Positions 22,985 to 33,965 of a DNA stretch of 64,000 nt are shown here, one piece after another (positions within the stretch are counted from its first letter, which is position 1; the number at the start of each line of letters is the position of its first letter). Source of the stretch: Hydrangea macrophylla (taxonomy: Eukaryota; Streptophyta; Magnoliopsida; Cornales; Hydrangeaceae); assembly GCA_033977485.1 (NCBI GenBank), contig CM066989.1:35714595-35778594 (forward strand). Direction: 5' to 3'. Both the position numbers and the translations under genes were made by a program. The notes beneath the pieces are model-generated. The model ran no database searches and had not been told where the DNA came from. It worked only from the letters and a program-made list of their open reading frames with translations.

Positions 22985-23345
22985 CCTTATAAACTACCAA
23001 TTAATTAGAAGTTAGTGGTTAATTATTGGATTGTTAGGCCATTGTCTCCAAGTGGAGACTTGGTTATTTATACACTAATTAGTGGAGCTATATGTGCATC
23101 AGTGTATGTTTACATCATCTTGCACATTCCTTATAAACTACCAATTGATTAGAAAGTTAGTGGTTAATGATTAGATTGTTAGGCCATTGTCTCCAAGTGG
23201 AGACTTGGTTATTTATACACTAATTAGTGGAGCTATATGTGCATCAGTGTATGTTTACATCATCTTGCATATTCTACTAATCCACCAATTAATTAAAAGT
23301 TAGTGGTTAATGAGTGGATTGTTAGGCCATTGTCTCCAAGTGGAA
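22985..23345. repeat. 144-bp promoter-proximal tandem repeat, 3 units (L5)
   Basis: Units of 143-145 bp contain CCAAGTGGAGACTTGG (a perfect 6-bp inverted repeat around GGAG), TTATTTATACAC and AGTGTATGTTTACATCATC. Three units also occur in L2, L6, L7, L8, L9 and L11, two in L4 and one in L1. Confidence 0.85.
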
Positions 23346-23815
23346 GCTTAATTATTTAAACACTCACCTACTCTCTAAAACACACCCATTCTGCACTTCT
23401 AGCATAGAGAGCTTGAGAGAGTCACACAGAGAGATAAGAGAGTGCAGAGAGTTCATAATTTCAGAATTTGAAGAGCTCAATCCTCCATAGCCAAAGCTTG
23501 AAATTGGAAATTCGTAATTCTTGTTCTTGTATTTCTTTCTCAACAACTTCTTCAATCTATATCACAGTGAGTATTCTAAATTCACTTGAAATGTAATCTC
23601 ATATTTATTTACTGTTAGTTTAGTCTAATTTGAAGAACACCATTGTTAATTTTCGTATGAAAGCTTGAAGCTCAAAAATGGTAATTTTTCAAACTCAACC
23701 AAAATCAATTCTGGGAATTGGGAATGAAAGATCTTAGTCCCAATAAGTTGTGGTTCGAATACTACGACTTAATTCATCCGTATCGCAACGTACCGTTGAT
23801 TTAAAGTTTTGTCAC

Positions 23816-23842
23816 CTCTCGGTTTTACGTGAAATCCGAGAG
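23816..23842. other. Perfect 7-bp hairpin in LTR L5
   Basis: CTCTCGG at 23816-23822 pairs with CCGAGAG at 23836-23842 around a 13-base loop. The same hairpin is present in most family-1 LTR copies. Confidence 0.65.
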
Positions 23843-24189
23843 CTACGATTGACATTTTTCAGCACTGACGACTTCTAGTAAAACGGCCATAACATCCTCT
23901 AGGAAACTCGAAAACGCGCACGGTTTGAAGCGTTGGAAACTAGACTCAAAGACCTTTCTGTTGATATGTAATTCATGTATACAAATTATAACTCATTTTT
24001 GAGGGCATTACTTCAAAGTAGACCCACTTGTGTTCTAATAGCGATAAAAGCATGTTAAAGCATTCTTTGATGAATTCACCGGTTGTTTAATATAAGATTT
24101 GATTTCTTCTCGTACATCCATGGTTATCATTCCCAGTACTTTATATTTCTGTATTAAGTCACATATCATTCATGTGGAGTCAGTTGTAC

Positions 24190-24625
24190 ATGCATGGTGA
24201 GTGTTGGTCAGTATGGAAAAGAGTAATGGACAGTGTGGTATAGTGAGTGCGGTTGGGATTGTGTTATGGACACTCCCTGGTAAGTGAATACCAAAGTGTG
24301 TTGTGATTGAGATTGCGGCGAGGGTGTCTTTGAAATGTGACGGTGGCAAAATTGGACACTCCCTGACGACCATGGTAGCGTCAAAGTGTGTGAAGCCGAA
24401 CTTGGACATTCCCTGGCACCCATAGTAGTGCTAAAGTGTGGCCTACGGACACTCCCTGATACCCGAGTCTGGATACTGCGTGAGGGTTCCTCCGGTATTT
24501 GCATGGCGGATTAGGTATTAAAGTGTGAGGCAATGGACACTCCCTGGTACCCCGGACCAAAGTGTGAGGCAAACTGGAGATTCCCTGGCACCCCTGTGCA
24601 AAAGTGTGGCTATCGGAGTATTTCA
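24190..24625. repeat. Hairpin-module array of L5
   Basis: About six modules of GGACACTCCCTG or GGACATTCCCTG followed by AAAGTGTG. Adjacent modules differ in the intervening bases (CCATGGTAG, CCCGAGTCTGG, CCCCGGACC), so this is a modular array, not a recent tandem duplication. Confidence 0.78.
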
Positions 24626-24869
24626 AAGATATTGGTGTGTGATAATGGATTGTTGGGTTTTGTCGAGAGAAAAGAGTCGGTAAGATGAGTTTGGTGCATT
24701 GTTTTCATACACGGTCACATATATGTGAATTATAGCTTTCAAATGATATTGTTGTTGTTTTCTAAAATAAACTCTTTACTCTAATGTAAACTCATGGAAT
24801 TAAATGGGAATTTGAAAATGGTAAGTGAGTATGTTTTACATTCAAAGTTATGTTTTTAATACTCACCAG

Positions 24870-24963
24870 CTTCTTGAAGCTGACGGCGTTGATGCCTCCT
24901 GGACATTCGTGTTCAGGCTTTTCAGGTTACAATCAGGAAGAACCTTATGACTACGCTAATTGA
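24870..24963 (+). other. Candidate LTR terminal exon with 23-codon frame
   Basis: A 3' splice-site-like TTTTTAATACTCACCAG ends at 24869. The first ATG after it (24892) opens 23 codons ending at TGA 24961, with residues GHSCSGFSGYNQEE and a C-terminal YDYAN. A donor-like ACA|GTGAGTATT lies at 23566/23567, and the presumed leader upstream of it has no ATG. The same frame and stop position are found in the other LTRs, including the diverged solo LTR. Whether it is spliced or translated is unknown. Confidence 0.4.
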
Positions 24964-25280
24964 GAACAACTGCTGGAAAGAGAATTTACTTTTATATGCT
25001 TTAAGTTTATGTGCTTTAAGTTATGAATTAGTTTTGTAATAAGGATGACTGTAATAGACTTTAAGTAATTGTCTTATTTCAAGGCGGTCTGTGCCTTAGT
25101 TGACCCCGTATCATAAGATGTAATAAGTTAGAAAAATTTGATAAGCCTTGATTGCTCTGCTCTGATTAATGGTTTTATGTTGTTCAACGTTTGGGACGGA
25201 ATCGATCCTTCAAACTGTCGCGACCTATGGGTCCATAAGCTTTCTATATTTATGCTACGTCGGGGCGTGACAGGATTTAG

Positions 25281-25292
25281 TGGTATCAGAGC
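25281..25292 (+). promoter_or_regulatory. Primer binding site of element B (tRNA-iMet)
   Basis: TGGTATCAGAGC is the perfect plant initiator tRNA-Met primer site, 8 bases (GGATTTAG) downstream of the LTR end. Confidence 0.95.
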
Positions 25293-25889
25293 CATGTTTC
25301 CTAGATTGACCAGGCTCAGTTATTCACGCCACAGACTAGTGACACAGGTTACCTTTAAGTTTTACTAAGCTATACAACCAAGTTCCAGTTTTAGTTTAGT
25401 ACGGATTATCCTTAGTTCAGAAACTAAGTTCTAGGTTGGTTTCGTCATAGAGATGATTACACGATTGTCTTGTCACATCGACAAAAATGATAGCAGTTTC
25501 CATATATTTTCAGACGTATCCATTTAGAATTAGCCGAGATGGCCATAACTTATGATGCCCCTACAGACGGATAGTAGCCGAGTTTCTAAGGAGTTAAAGC
25601 ATACCATAGCCCTCATAAATAGCTTAGGCACTGACCAACTTCTTGAGTCAAATCTCGGAACAGTCAGCATGGCCCACAGCCCAGAGTATGGAGAATAAGA
25701 ATAAGAATACGACCTCTTTGCTATTAGACAGCCCTAGTTTGTATACGTGTTTAGTATATTATGTGTACTTGATATATATTGCATATTTGGATTTTATTGT
25801 ATGCTTATGTTATAATACGAGTATGTGATATAGTGATATATACTCCTTTGAATATTGTCGTCATTTAAATTACTTCATAGTACTGTTGC
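25293..25889 (+). other. Leader of element B
   Basis: About 600 bp between PBS and gag ATG without a conserved frame. The same leader is recognisable, inverted, before elements C (33439-33965) and E (55922-56567). Confidence 0.7.
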
Positions 25890-28800
25890 ATGCATGTTTC
25901 TCATTCTACTACCACTATCATGCATAGAATGGCTGGGAGACCAAGGAGGAACAGGAATTTGATTGAGGGAGCACCTGAGGCTGCCGATCCCATGGGAATA
26001 TTTAAAGCTTTCATCAGACGTCTCGAGAGGGTTAGTAATGCTAATGAAAACCAACAAGACCGCCAAACTGGAGATAAGCTGCTGGAGAGATTCCGTGCGC
26101 TCAGACCCGAGCAGTTTGCGGGTACCGCGGAACCCTGGAAAGCGGAACAGTGGTTAAGACAGATGGACCGCATGTTCGAAGCTGTCCAATGCAACGAGAT
26201 GGACAAGAGGAGATTGGCTACATTTCAATTGACCGACGCCGCTGCAGATTGGTGGGACTCGGTCATAGCCACTATCGGGAACACTGCTGCTACAGGAATG
26301 ACGTGGACTGCGTTCAAAGGGAGATTCCTGGAAAAGTACTTCCCGGCTACAGAGAGGCACAGAACGGAGAAGGAATTCATGGATTTGACGCAAAGAACCA
26401 AGTCGGTGCAAGAGTATACCGCACAGTTCGAGAGGTTGTCACGGTTTGCCCCTCACATGGTTGATACTGAGGAGAAGAAGATCCGGAAGTATAACCAAGG
26501 GCTGACACCGCAGATTCGTCGCCTGACTCTCGGTCACTTAGATAAGTTGTTTGAGGGATTGGTTGGCCTGCTACCAATCTAGAAGAAGATGCTCGAGTAA
26601 ACCATAAGCAATTCGAATTTCGACCGCCTCAGAGGGATAATTTTGGGAATAGACCACCGATGAATCGTACCCAAGGGCAGAAAAGGAATTTTGACGGAAG
26701 CAAGAAGGCACAAGCTATTACCTATTCGACTCAACCCCGAGTTGGAGAAGGAAGTAGTGGTGGAAAGTGCTTCAACTGTGGCAACCCTGGTCACCTGGCT
26801 CGAGATTGCAAGGCACCAAGGCGTGCTGCTCAGCTAAGGATAGTCTGCTTCAACTGTGGTGAACCAGGTCACATTAGCAGGTTATGCACTGCTCCTAAGC
26901 AAGTAACTTATGGACAACAGGGTCAGACCCGCTTGAATGCTATTATTCCTGATGCCGCTGGATATGACGGAACTGTATATGAAGAAGGAGATCATGGAGA
27001 AGCTCAACCTGATCAGCAAGCAGTGGAAGGTACATTAACCCTATTTAACTCCCATGTTAAAGTGTTATTTGATACGGGTGCTGCTCTATCATTCATAGCT
27101 GTTAATACAATTCAGAGATTGGGTATCTTACCTCATCGCTTAGAGAAAGCTTTGAAGGCTACATCACCGTTAGGAGCTGCTGTCAGATTAGGACTCGTGT
27201 GCAAGGATTGTCCCTTACGGCTAGGAGACCGTGAAATCCCTGCAAGGTTGATCGTCCTATCGATGAAGGAGTTCGACATAATCCTAGGAATGGATTGGCT
27301 CTCTCAGAATCAAGTGAAATTGGATTGTGCGAGGAAGAGAATTACATTCTCCGACAATGAGAATCAACCCTTTGATTTTCAATGTAACCCTTCGGGAGAT
27401 ATGTTCCTCACAAGATGTTTAGCCAACATCGAAGTCATCAGTACAAAGGTGACAGCTTCATCTATACCTGTAGTCAAGGACTTCGAAGAAGTATTTCAAG
27501 ATATTTCTGGATTACCGCCCGAGAGAAGTATAGAGTTCTGTATTGAGCTTATACTGGGTACCGTACCGATTACCAAGGTTCCCTACAGAATGGCCCCCGC
27601 TGAACTATTGGAATTAAAGGAACAAGTACAAGAGCTCGAGAACCTAGGTTTTGTACGTCCAAGTACATCGCCTTGGGGAGCACCGGTGTTATTCGTGAAG
27701 AAGAAGGACGGAACACTCAGACTGTGTATCGACTACAGAGAATTGAACTGCGTGACTATCAAGAATAAGTATCCCTTGCCTCGGATCGATGATTTATTTG
27801 ATCAACTACAAGGAGCTACGACATTTTCCAAGATAGACCTTAGGTCGGGATATCATCAGTTGAGGGTACGGAAGGAAGACATACCTAAGACTGCTTTCAG
27901 AACCCGATATGGTCATTATGAATTTCTGGTGATGCCGTTTGGAATGACGAACGCCCCGGCAGTGTTTATGGATCTGATGAACAAAGTGTTCAAGCCTTAT
28001 CTAGATCAGTTTGTCATCGTCTTTATTGATGATATTTTGATCTATTCTAAGTCAGGAGAAGAGCACGAGCAACATCTACGGATTACGAAGCAGACGCTTA
28101 AGGACCACCAGTTGTATGCCAAATTCAGTAAGTGTGAGTTTTGGTTGCAATAAGTGAAATTTTTGGGACACAAGGTGTCATCTCAAGGAATTTCGGTGGA
28201 TTCATCCAAGACAGATGCTGTATCAAACTGGGTTAGGCCGAGCAACCCTACAGAAGTTTGGAGTTTTCTTGGACTCTCAGGCTACTACAGAAGATTTGTT
28301 GAGGGATTCTCCAAGATAGCTGCACCTTTGACTGGGTTGACGAAGAAGAATTTGAAGTTCGAGTGGACAGAGAAGCATGAACGAGCCTTTCTAGAGTTGA
28401 AAGAGAGACTCACTACCGCACTAGTACTAGCCTTGATGAGAAGTTCACTATCTTTAGTGACGCGTCATATCAGGGATTAGGGTGTGTACTTATGCAAGAT
28501 GGTAGAGTTATCGCTTACGGATCCAGACAGCTGAAGCTGAATGAGTTAAATTATCCCATTCATGATTTGGAGTTGGCAGCAGTGGTATTCGCACTCAAGA
28601 TTTGGAGACATTATCTCTACGGTGAGAAGTTTGATTTGTTCTCCGATCACAAGAGCCTGAAATATTTGTTCACACAAAAAGAGTTGAACATGAGGCAACG
28701 TAGATGGATGGAGTTGATAAAAGATTACGACTTCACGTTGGAATACCACCCTGGTAAAGCTAATGTGGTCGCTGATGCTTTGAGTCGGCAGACTCGGGAG

Positions 28801-29636
28801 ACAATTGCCTCCTTAATGGTTAGAGAATGGCGAGCATTGGAAACGTTGGCGGAGTTCGATGTACAGAGTGCCGAAAGAGGAGAAGGACAACTTTTTGGAT
28901 GTCTTATCCTACAGCCTGTTCTTGTCGACCGCGTTATTGAAGCTCAGAAAAAAGATGAGAAGTTTAGGACGTGGTTCGTAAAGATGTCAGAAACAGACCC
29001 GACAGAATGAAAAGTGGGAATCGATGGAGGGTATCGTTGCAGGAATAGATTATGTGTGCCAGATGTTGGAGAACTTAGGAAGGATATTCTGGAAGAAGCA
29101 CATAAATCAAGGTATACAGTTTACCCGGGAGGAACTAAGATGTACAAGGATTTGAAGAAAAATTTTTGGTGGGAAGGCATGAAGAAGGATGTGGCCGAGT
29201 TTGTATCCAAGTGTTTGACGTGTCAGCAAGTCAAGGCCGAACATCAGAGACCGTCAGGATTGTTGCAACCTCTACCTATTCCTGGTTGGAAATGGGAGCA
29301 CATTACGATGGATTTTGTTTTAGGATTACCTCGATCACAGCAGAATCATGACGCTATTTGGGTAATTGTGGATCGATTGACAAAGTCGGCTCATTTTATC
29401 GCTTACAGTATGACATACCCGGTGGAAAAGATGAGCCGGATGTACATACAACAAGTTGTGCGACTTCACGGTGCACCTGTGTCGATTGTGTCAGACCGTG
29501 ACACGCGTTTTACTTCTGGATTTTGGGAAAGTCTGCAAGAAGCTATGGGAACTTCGCTCAAGATGAGTACTGCTTTTCACCCTCAGACAGATGGACAAAC
29601 CGAGCGTGTTAATCAGATAATGGAGGATATGCTTAC
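25890..29636 (+). pseudogene. Gypsy element B gag-pol pseudogene
   Basis: Gag starts at ATG 25890 ([13 protein letters not shown]) and carries the capsid domain ([12 protein letters not shown]...WWDSV...FLEKYFP). Two CCHC zinc knuckles ([28 protein letters not shown]) lie near 26770-26885, then the protease DTG near 27073, RT with FIDDILIYS near 28020, RNase H near 28440-28800, an HHCC finger near 29120-29225 and the integrase core to [17 protein letters not shown] at 29636. Breaks: a 1-base deletion near 26570, Glu to TAA at 28151-28153, about 11 bases missing near 28433, and Trp to TGA at 29008-29010. The last part of integrase and the chromodomain are lost at the junction with C. It cannot make a full polyprotein. 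Confidence 0.93.
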
Positions 29637-32600
29637 GGCAAGTGTGTCTCCCAAGATTCTTCAAAATCGATCACACAAGCCCTGAGCATGTCTTCCATGA
29701 TCTGATTAACACGCTCAGTTTGCCCATCTGTCTGAGGGTGAAAAGCAGTACTCATCTTGAGCGAAGTTCCCATAGCTTCTTGCAGACTTTCCCAAAATCC
29801 AGAAGTAAAACGTGCGTCACGGTCTGACACAATCGTCACAGGTGCACCGTGAAGTCGCACCACTTGTTGTATGTACATCCGGCTCATCTTTTCCACCGGG
29901 TATGTCATACTGTAAGCGATAAAATGAGCCGACTTTGTCAATCGATCCACAATTACCCAAATAGCGTCATGATTCTGCTGTGATCGAGGCAATCCTACAA
30001 CAAAATCCATCGTAATGTGCTCCCATTTCCAACCAGGAATAGGTAGAGGTTGCAACAATCCTGACGGTCTCTGATGTTCGGCCTTGACTTGCTGACACAT
30101 CAAACACTTGGATACAAACTCGACCACATCCTTCTTCATGCCTTCCCTCCAAAAATTTCTCTTCAAATCCTTGTACATCTTAATTCCTCCCGGGTGAACT
30201 GTATACCTTGATTTATGTGCTTCTTCCAGAATATCCTTCCTAAGTTCTCCAACATCTGGCACACATAATCTATTCCTGCAACGATACCCTCCATCGATTC
30301 CCACCTTCCATTCTGTCGGGTCTTTTTCTGACATCTTTACGAACCACGTCCGAAACTTCTCATCTTCTTTCTGAGCTTCAATAACGCGGTCGACAAGAAC
30401 AGGTTGTAGGATAAGACATCCAAACAGTTGTCCTTCTCCTCCTTCAGCACTCTGTACATTGAACTCCGCCAATGTCCCCAAAGCTCGCCACTCTCTAACC
30501 ATTAAGGAGGCGATCGTCTCCCGAGTCTGTCGACTCAAAGCATCAGCGACCACATTAGCTTTACCGGGGTGATACTCTAACGTGAAGTCGTAATCTTTGA
30601 TCAGCTCCATCCATCTGCGTTGCCTCATGTTCAACTCTTTCTGTGTGAACAAGTATTTTAGGCTCTTGTGATCGGAGAATAAATCAAACTTCTCGCCGTA
30701 GAGATAGTGTCTCAAAATCTTGAGTGCGAACACTACTGCCGCCAATTCCAAATCATGAATGGGATAGTTCAACTCATTTGGCTTTAGCTGCCTGGATCCA
30801 TATGCGATAACTCTACCATCTTGCATAAGTACACACCCTAGTCCTTGATATGATGCATCACTAAAGATAGTGAACTTCTCATCAGGTTTGGGTATTGCTA
30901 GTACTGGTGCGGTAGTGAGTCTCTCTTTCAACTCTAGAAAGGCTCGCTCATGCTTCTCTGTCCACTCGAACTTCAAATTCTTCTTCGTCAACCCAGTCAA
31001 AGGTGCAGCTATCTTGGAGAATCCCTCAACAAATCTTCTGTAGTAGCCTGCGAGTCCAAGAAAACCCCGAACTTCTGTAGGGTTGCTCGGCCTAACCCAG
31101 TTTGACACAGCATCTGTCTTGGATGAATCCACCGAAATTCCTTGAGATGACACCTTGTGTCCCAAAAATTTCACTTCTTGCAACCAGAACTCACACTTAC
31201 TGAATTTGGCATACAACTGGTGGTCCTTAAGCGTCTGCATCGTAATCCGTAGATGTTGCTCGTGCTCTTCTCCTGACTTAGAATAGATCAAAATATCATC
31301 AATAAAGACGATGACAAACTGATCTAGATAAGGCTTGAACACTCTGTTCATCAGATCCATAAACACTGCCGGGGCGTTCGTCATTCCAAACGGCATCACC
31401 AGAAATTCATAATGACCATATCGGGTTCTGAAAGCAGTCTTAGGTATGTCTTCCTTCCGTACCCTCAACTGATGATATCCCGACCTAAGGTCTATCTTGG
31501 AAAATGTCGTAGCTCCTTGTAGTTGATCAAATAAATCATCGATCCGAGGCAAGGGATACTTATTCTTGATAATCAAGCGGTTCAATTCTCTGTAGTCGAT
31601 ACACAGTATGAGTGTTCCGTCCTTCTTCTTCACGAATAACACTGGTGCTCCCCAAGGCGATGTACTTGGACGTACAAAACCTAGGTTCTCGAGCTCTTGT
31701 ACTTGTTCCTTTAATTCCAATAGTTCAGCGGTGGCCATTCAGTAGGGAACCTTGGTAATCGGTACAGTACCCGGTATAAGCTCAATACAGAACTCTATAC
31801 TTCTCTCGGGCAGTAATCCAGAAATATCTTGAAATACATCTTCGAAGTCCTTGACTACAGGTATAGATGAAGCTGTCACCTCTGTACTGATGACTTCGAT
31901 GTTGGCTAAACATCTTGTGAGGAACATATCTCCCGAAGGGTTACATTGAAAATCAAAGGGTTGATTCTCATTGTCGGAGAATGTAATTCTCTTCCTCGCA
32001 CAATCCAACTTCACTTGATTCTGAGAGAGCCAATCCATTCCTAGGATTATGTCGAACTCCTTCATCGATAGGACGATCAACCTTGCAGGGATTTCACGGT
32101 CTCCTAGCCGTAAGGGACAATCCTTGTACACGTGTCCTAATCTGACAGCAGCTCCTAACGGTGATGTAGCCTTCAAAGCTTTCTCTAAGCGATGAGGTAA
32201 GATACCCAATCTCTGAATTATATTAACAGATATGAATGATAGAGCAGCACCCGTATCAAATAACACTTTAACATGGGAGTTAAACAGAGTTAATGTACCT
32301 TCCACTGCTTGCTGATCAGGTTGAGCTTCTCCATGATCTCCTTCTTCATATACAGTTCCATCATATCCAGCGGCATTAGGAATAACAGCATTCAAGCGGG
32401 TCTGACCCTGTTGTCCATAAGTTACTTGCTTAGGAGCAGTACAGAACCTGCTGATGTGACCTGGTTCACCACAGTTGAAGCAGACTATCCTTTGCTGAGC
32501 AGCACGCCTTGGTGCCTTGTAATCTCGAGCCAGATGACCAGGGTTGCCGCAGTTGAAGCACTTTCCACCACTACTTCCTTCTCCTACTCGGGTTGAGTCG

Positions 32601-33438
32601 GATAGGTAATAGCTTGTACCTTCTTGCTTCCGTCAAAATTCCTCTTCTGCCCTTGGGTACGATTCATCGGTGATCTATTCCCAAAATTACCCCTCTGAGG
32701 CGGTCAAAATTCGAATTGCTTATGATTTACTCGAGCATCTTCTTCTAGATTGGTAACCAGGCCAACCAATCCCTCAAACGACTTATCTAAGTGACCGAGA
32801 GTCAGGCGACGAATCTGCGGTGTTAGCCCTTGGTTATACTTCCGAATCTTCTTCTCCTCAATATCAACCATGTGAGGGGCAAACTGTGACAGCCTCTCGA
32901 ACTGTGTGGTATACTCTTGCACCGACTTGGTTCCTTGCGTCAGATCCATGAATTCCTTCTCCCTTTTGTGCCTCTCCGTAGCCAGGAAGTACTTTTCCAG
33001 GAATCTCCCTTTGAACGCAGTCCACGTCATTCCTGTAGCAGCAGTGTTCCCGATAGTGGCTATGACCGAGTCCCACCAATCTGCAGCGGCGTCGGTCAAT
33101 TGAAATGTAGCCAATCTCCTCTTGTCCATCTCATTGCATTGGACAGCTTCGAACATGTGGTCCATCTGTCTTAACCATTGTTCCGCTTTCTAGGGTTCCG
33201 CGATACCAGCAAACTGCTCGGGTCTGAGCGCACGGAATCTCTCCAGCAGCTTATCTCCAGTTTGGCGGTCTCGTTGGTTTTCATTCGCATTACTAACCCT
33301 CTCGAGACGTCTGATGAAAGATTCAAATATTCCCATAGGATCGGCAGCCTTAGGTGCTCCCTCAATCAAATTCCTATTCCTCCTTGGTCTCCCAGCCATT
33401 CTATGCATGATAGTGGTAGTAGAATGAGAAACATGCAT
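29637..33438 (-). pseudogene. Gypsy element C gag-pol pseudogene
   Basis: Gag begins at ATG 33438. The RT-RNase H-integrase part is one long open frame (29633-31738) with [46 protein letters not shown], the HHCC finger and the integrase motifs [22 protein letters not shown] and [10 protein letters not shown]. Breaks lie upstream: Trp to TAG near 33192, Arg to TGA near 32705, a 1-base deletion near 32594 ahead of the zinc knuckles, and Arg to TGA at 31739-31741 just before RT. The first knuckle has Cys changed to Tyr ([14 protein letters not shown]). Integrase ends at ETHLP. The intact-looking pol part could still be transcribed but lacks its own start and LTR. Confidence 0.93.
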
Positions 33439-33965
33439 GCAACAATACTATGAAGTAATTTAAATGACGACAATATTCAAAGGAGAATATATCACCATAT
33501 CACATACTCGTATTATAACATAAGCATACAATAAAATCCAAATATGCAATATATATCAAGTACACATAATATACTAAACACGTATTCGAACTAGGGCTGT
33601 CTAATAGCAAAGAGGTCGTATTCTTATTCTTATTCTCCATACTCAGGGCTGTGGGCCATGCTGACTGTTCCGAGATTTGACTCAGGAAGTTGGTCAGTGC
33701 CTAAGCTATTTATGAGGGCTATGGTATGCTTTAACTCCTTAGAAACTCGGCTACTATCCGTCTGTAGGGGCATCATAAGTTATGGCCATCTCGGCTAATT
33801 CTAAATAGATACGTCTGAAAATATATGGAAACTGCTATCATTTTTGTCGATGTGACAAGACAATCGTGTAATCATCTCTATGACGAAACCAACCTAGAAC
33901 TTAGTTTCTGAACTAAGGATAATCCGTACTAAACTAAAACTGGAACTTGGTTTTTCGGTAAAGAT
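33439..33965 (-). other. Leader of element C, missing its PBS and LTR
   Basis: Matches the inverted leader of E up to TTCGGTAAA, then switches at 33965 to plus-strand LTR sequence. The last about 130 bp of the leader and the PBS are absent. Confidence 0.75.

Larger units (their letters stand above)
22588..25272 (+). mobile_element. Family-1 gypsy LTR L5, shared between A' and B (2685 bp)
   Basis: Starts TGTAATAACCCGC at 22588 and ends GGGGCGTGACA at 25272. It follows a PPT on the left and precedes a PBS on the right, so it is at once the 3' LTR of A' and the 5' LTR of B. About 190 bp are deleted near 22623 between short A-rich matches. It has three 144-bp units (marks near 23041, 23186 and 23329). 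Confidence 0.93.
25273..29636 (+). mobile_element. Gypsy element B internal region, 3' truncated
   Basis: Contains the spacer GGATTTAG, a PBS, a leader and gag-PR-RT-RH-IN up to the integrase DDE region, where it is cut at 29636 and joined tail-to-tail to element C. L5 is its 5' LTR. No 3' LTR belongs to it. Confidence 0.9.
29637..33965 (-). mobile_element. Gypsy element C internal region, 3' truncated (inverted)
   Basis: Minus-strand gag-pol plus about 530 bp of leader (33439-33965). Its 3' end is cut within integrase at 29637, at nearly the same codon as element B, giving a tail-to-tail inverted repeat of about 4.3 kb. At 33965 the leader joins a plus-strand LTR fragment (L6) instead of its own PBS and LTR. 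Confidence 0.9.

Noticed and set aside
25293..25889. Possible additional small gene between PBS and gag of element B
   Set aside because: The frame at 25643-25828 is not kept in the C and E leaders, so coding is not supported.
29400..29900. Palindrome as a pure read or assembly foldback artefact
   Set aside because: The two arms carry different indels and stops, so they cannot be the same molecule read twice. Experimental confirmation is still needed.
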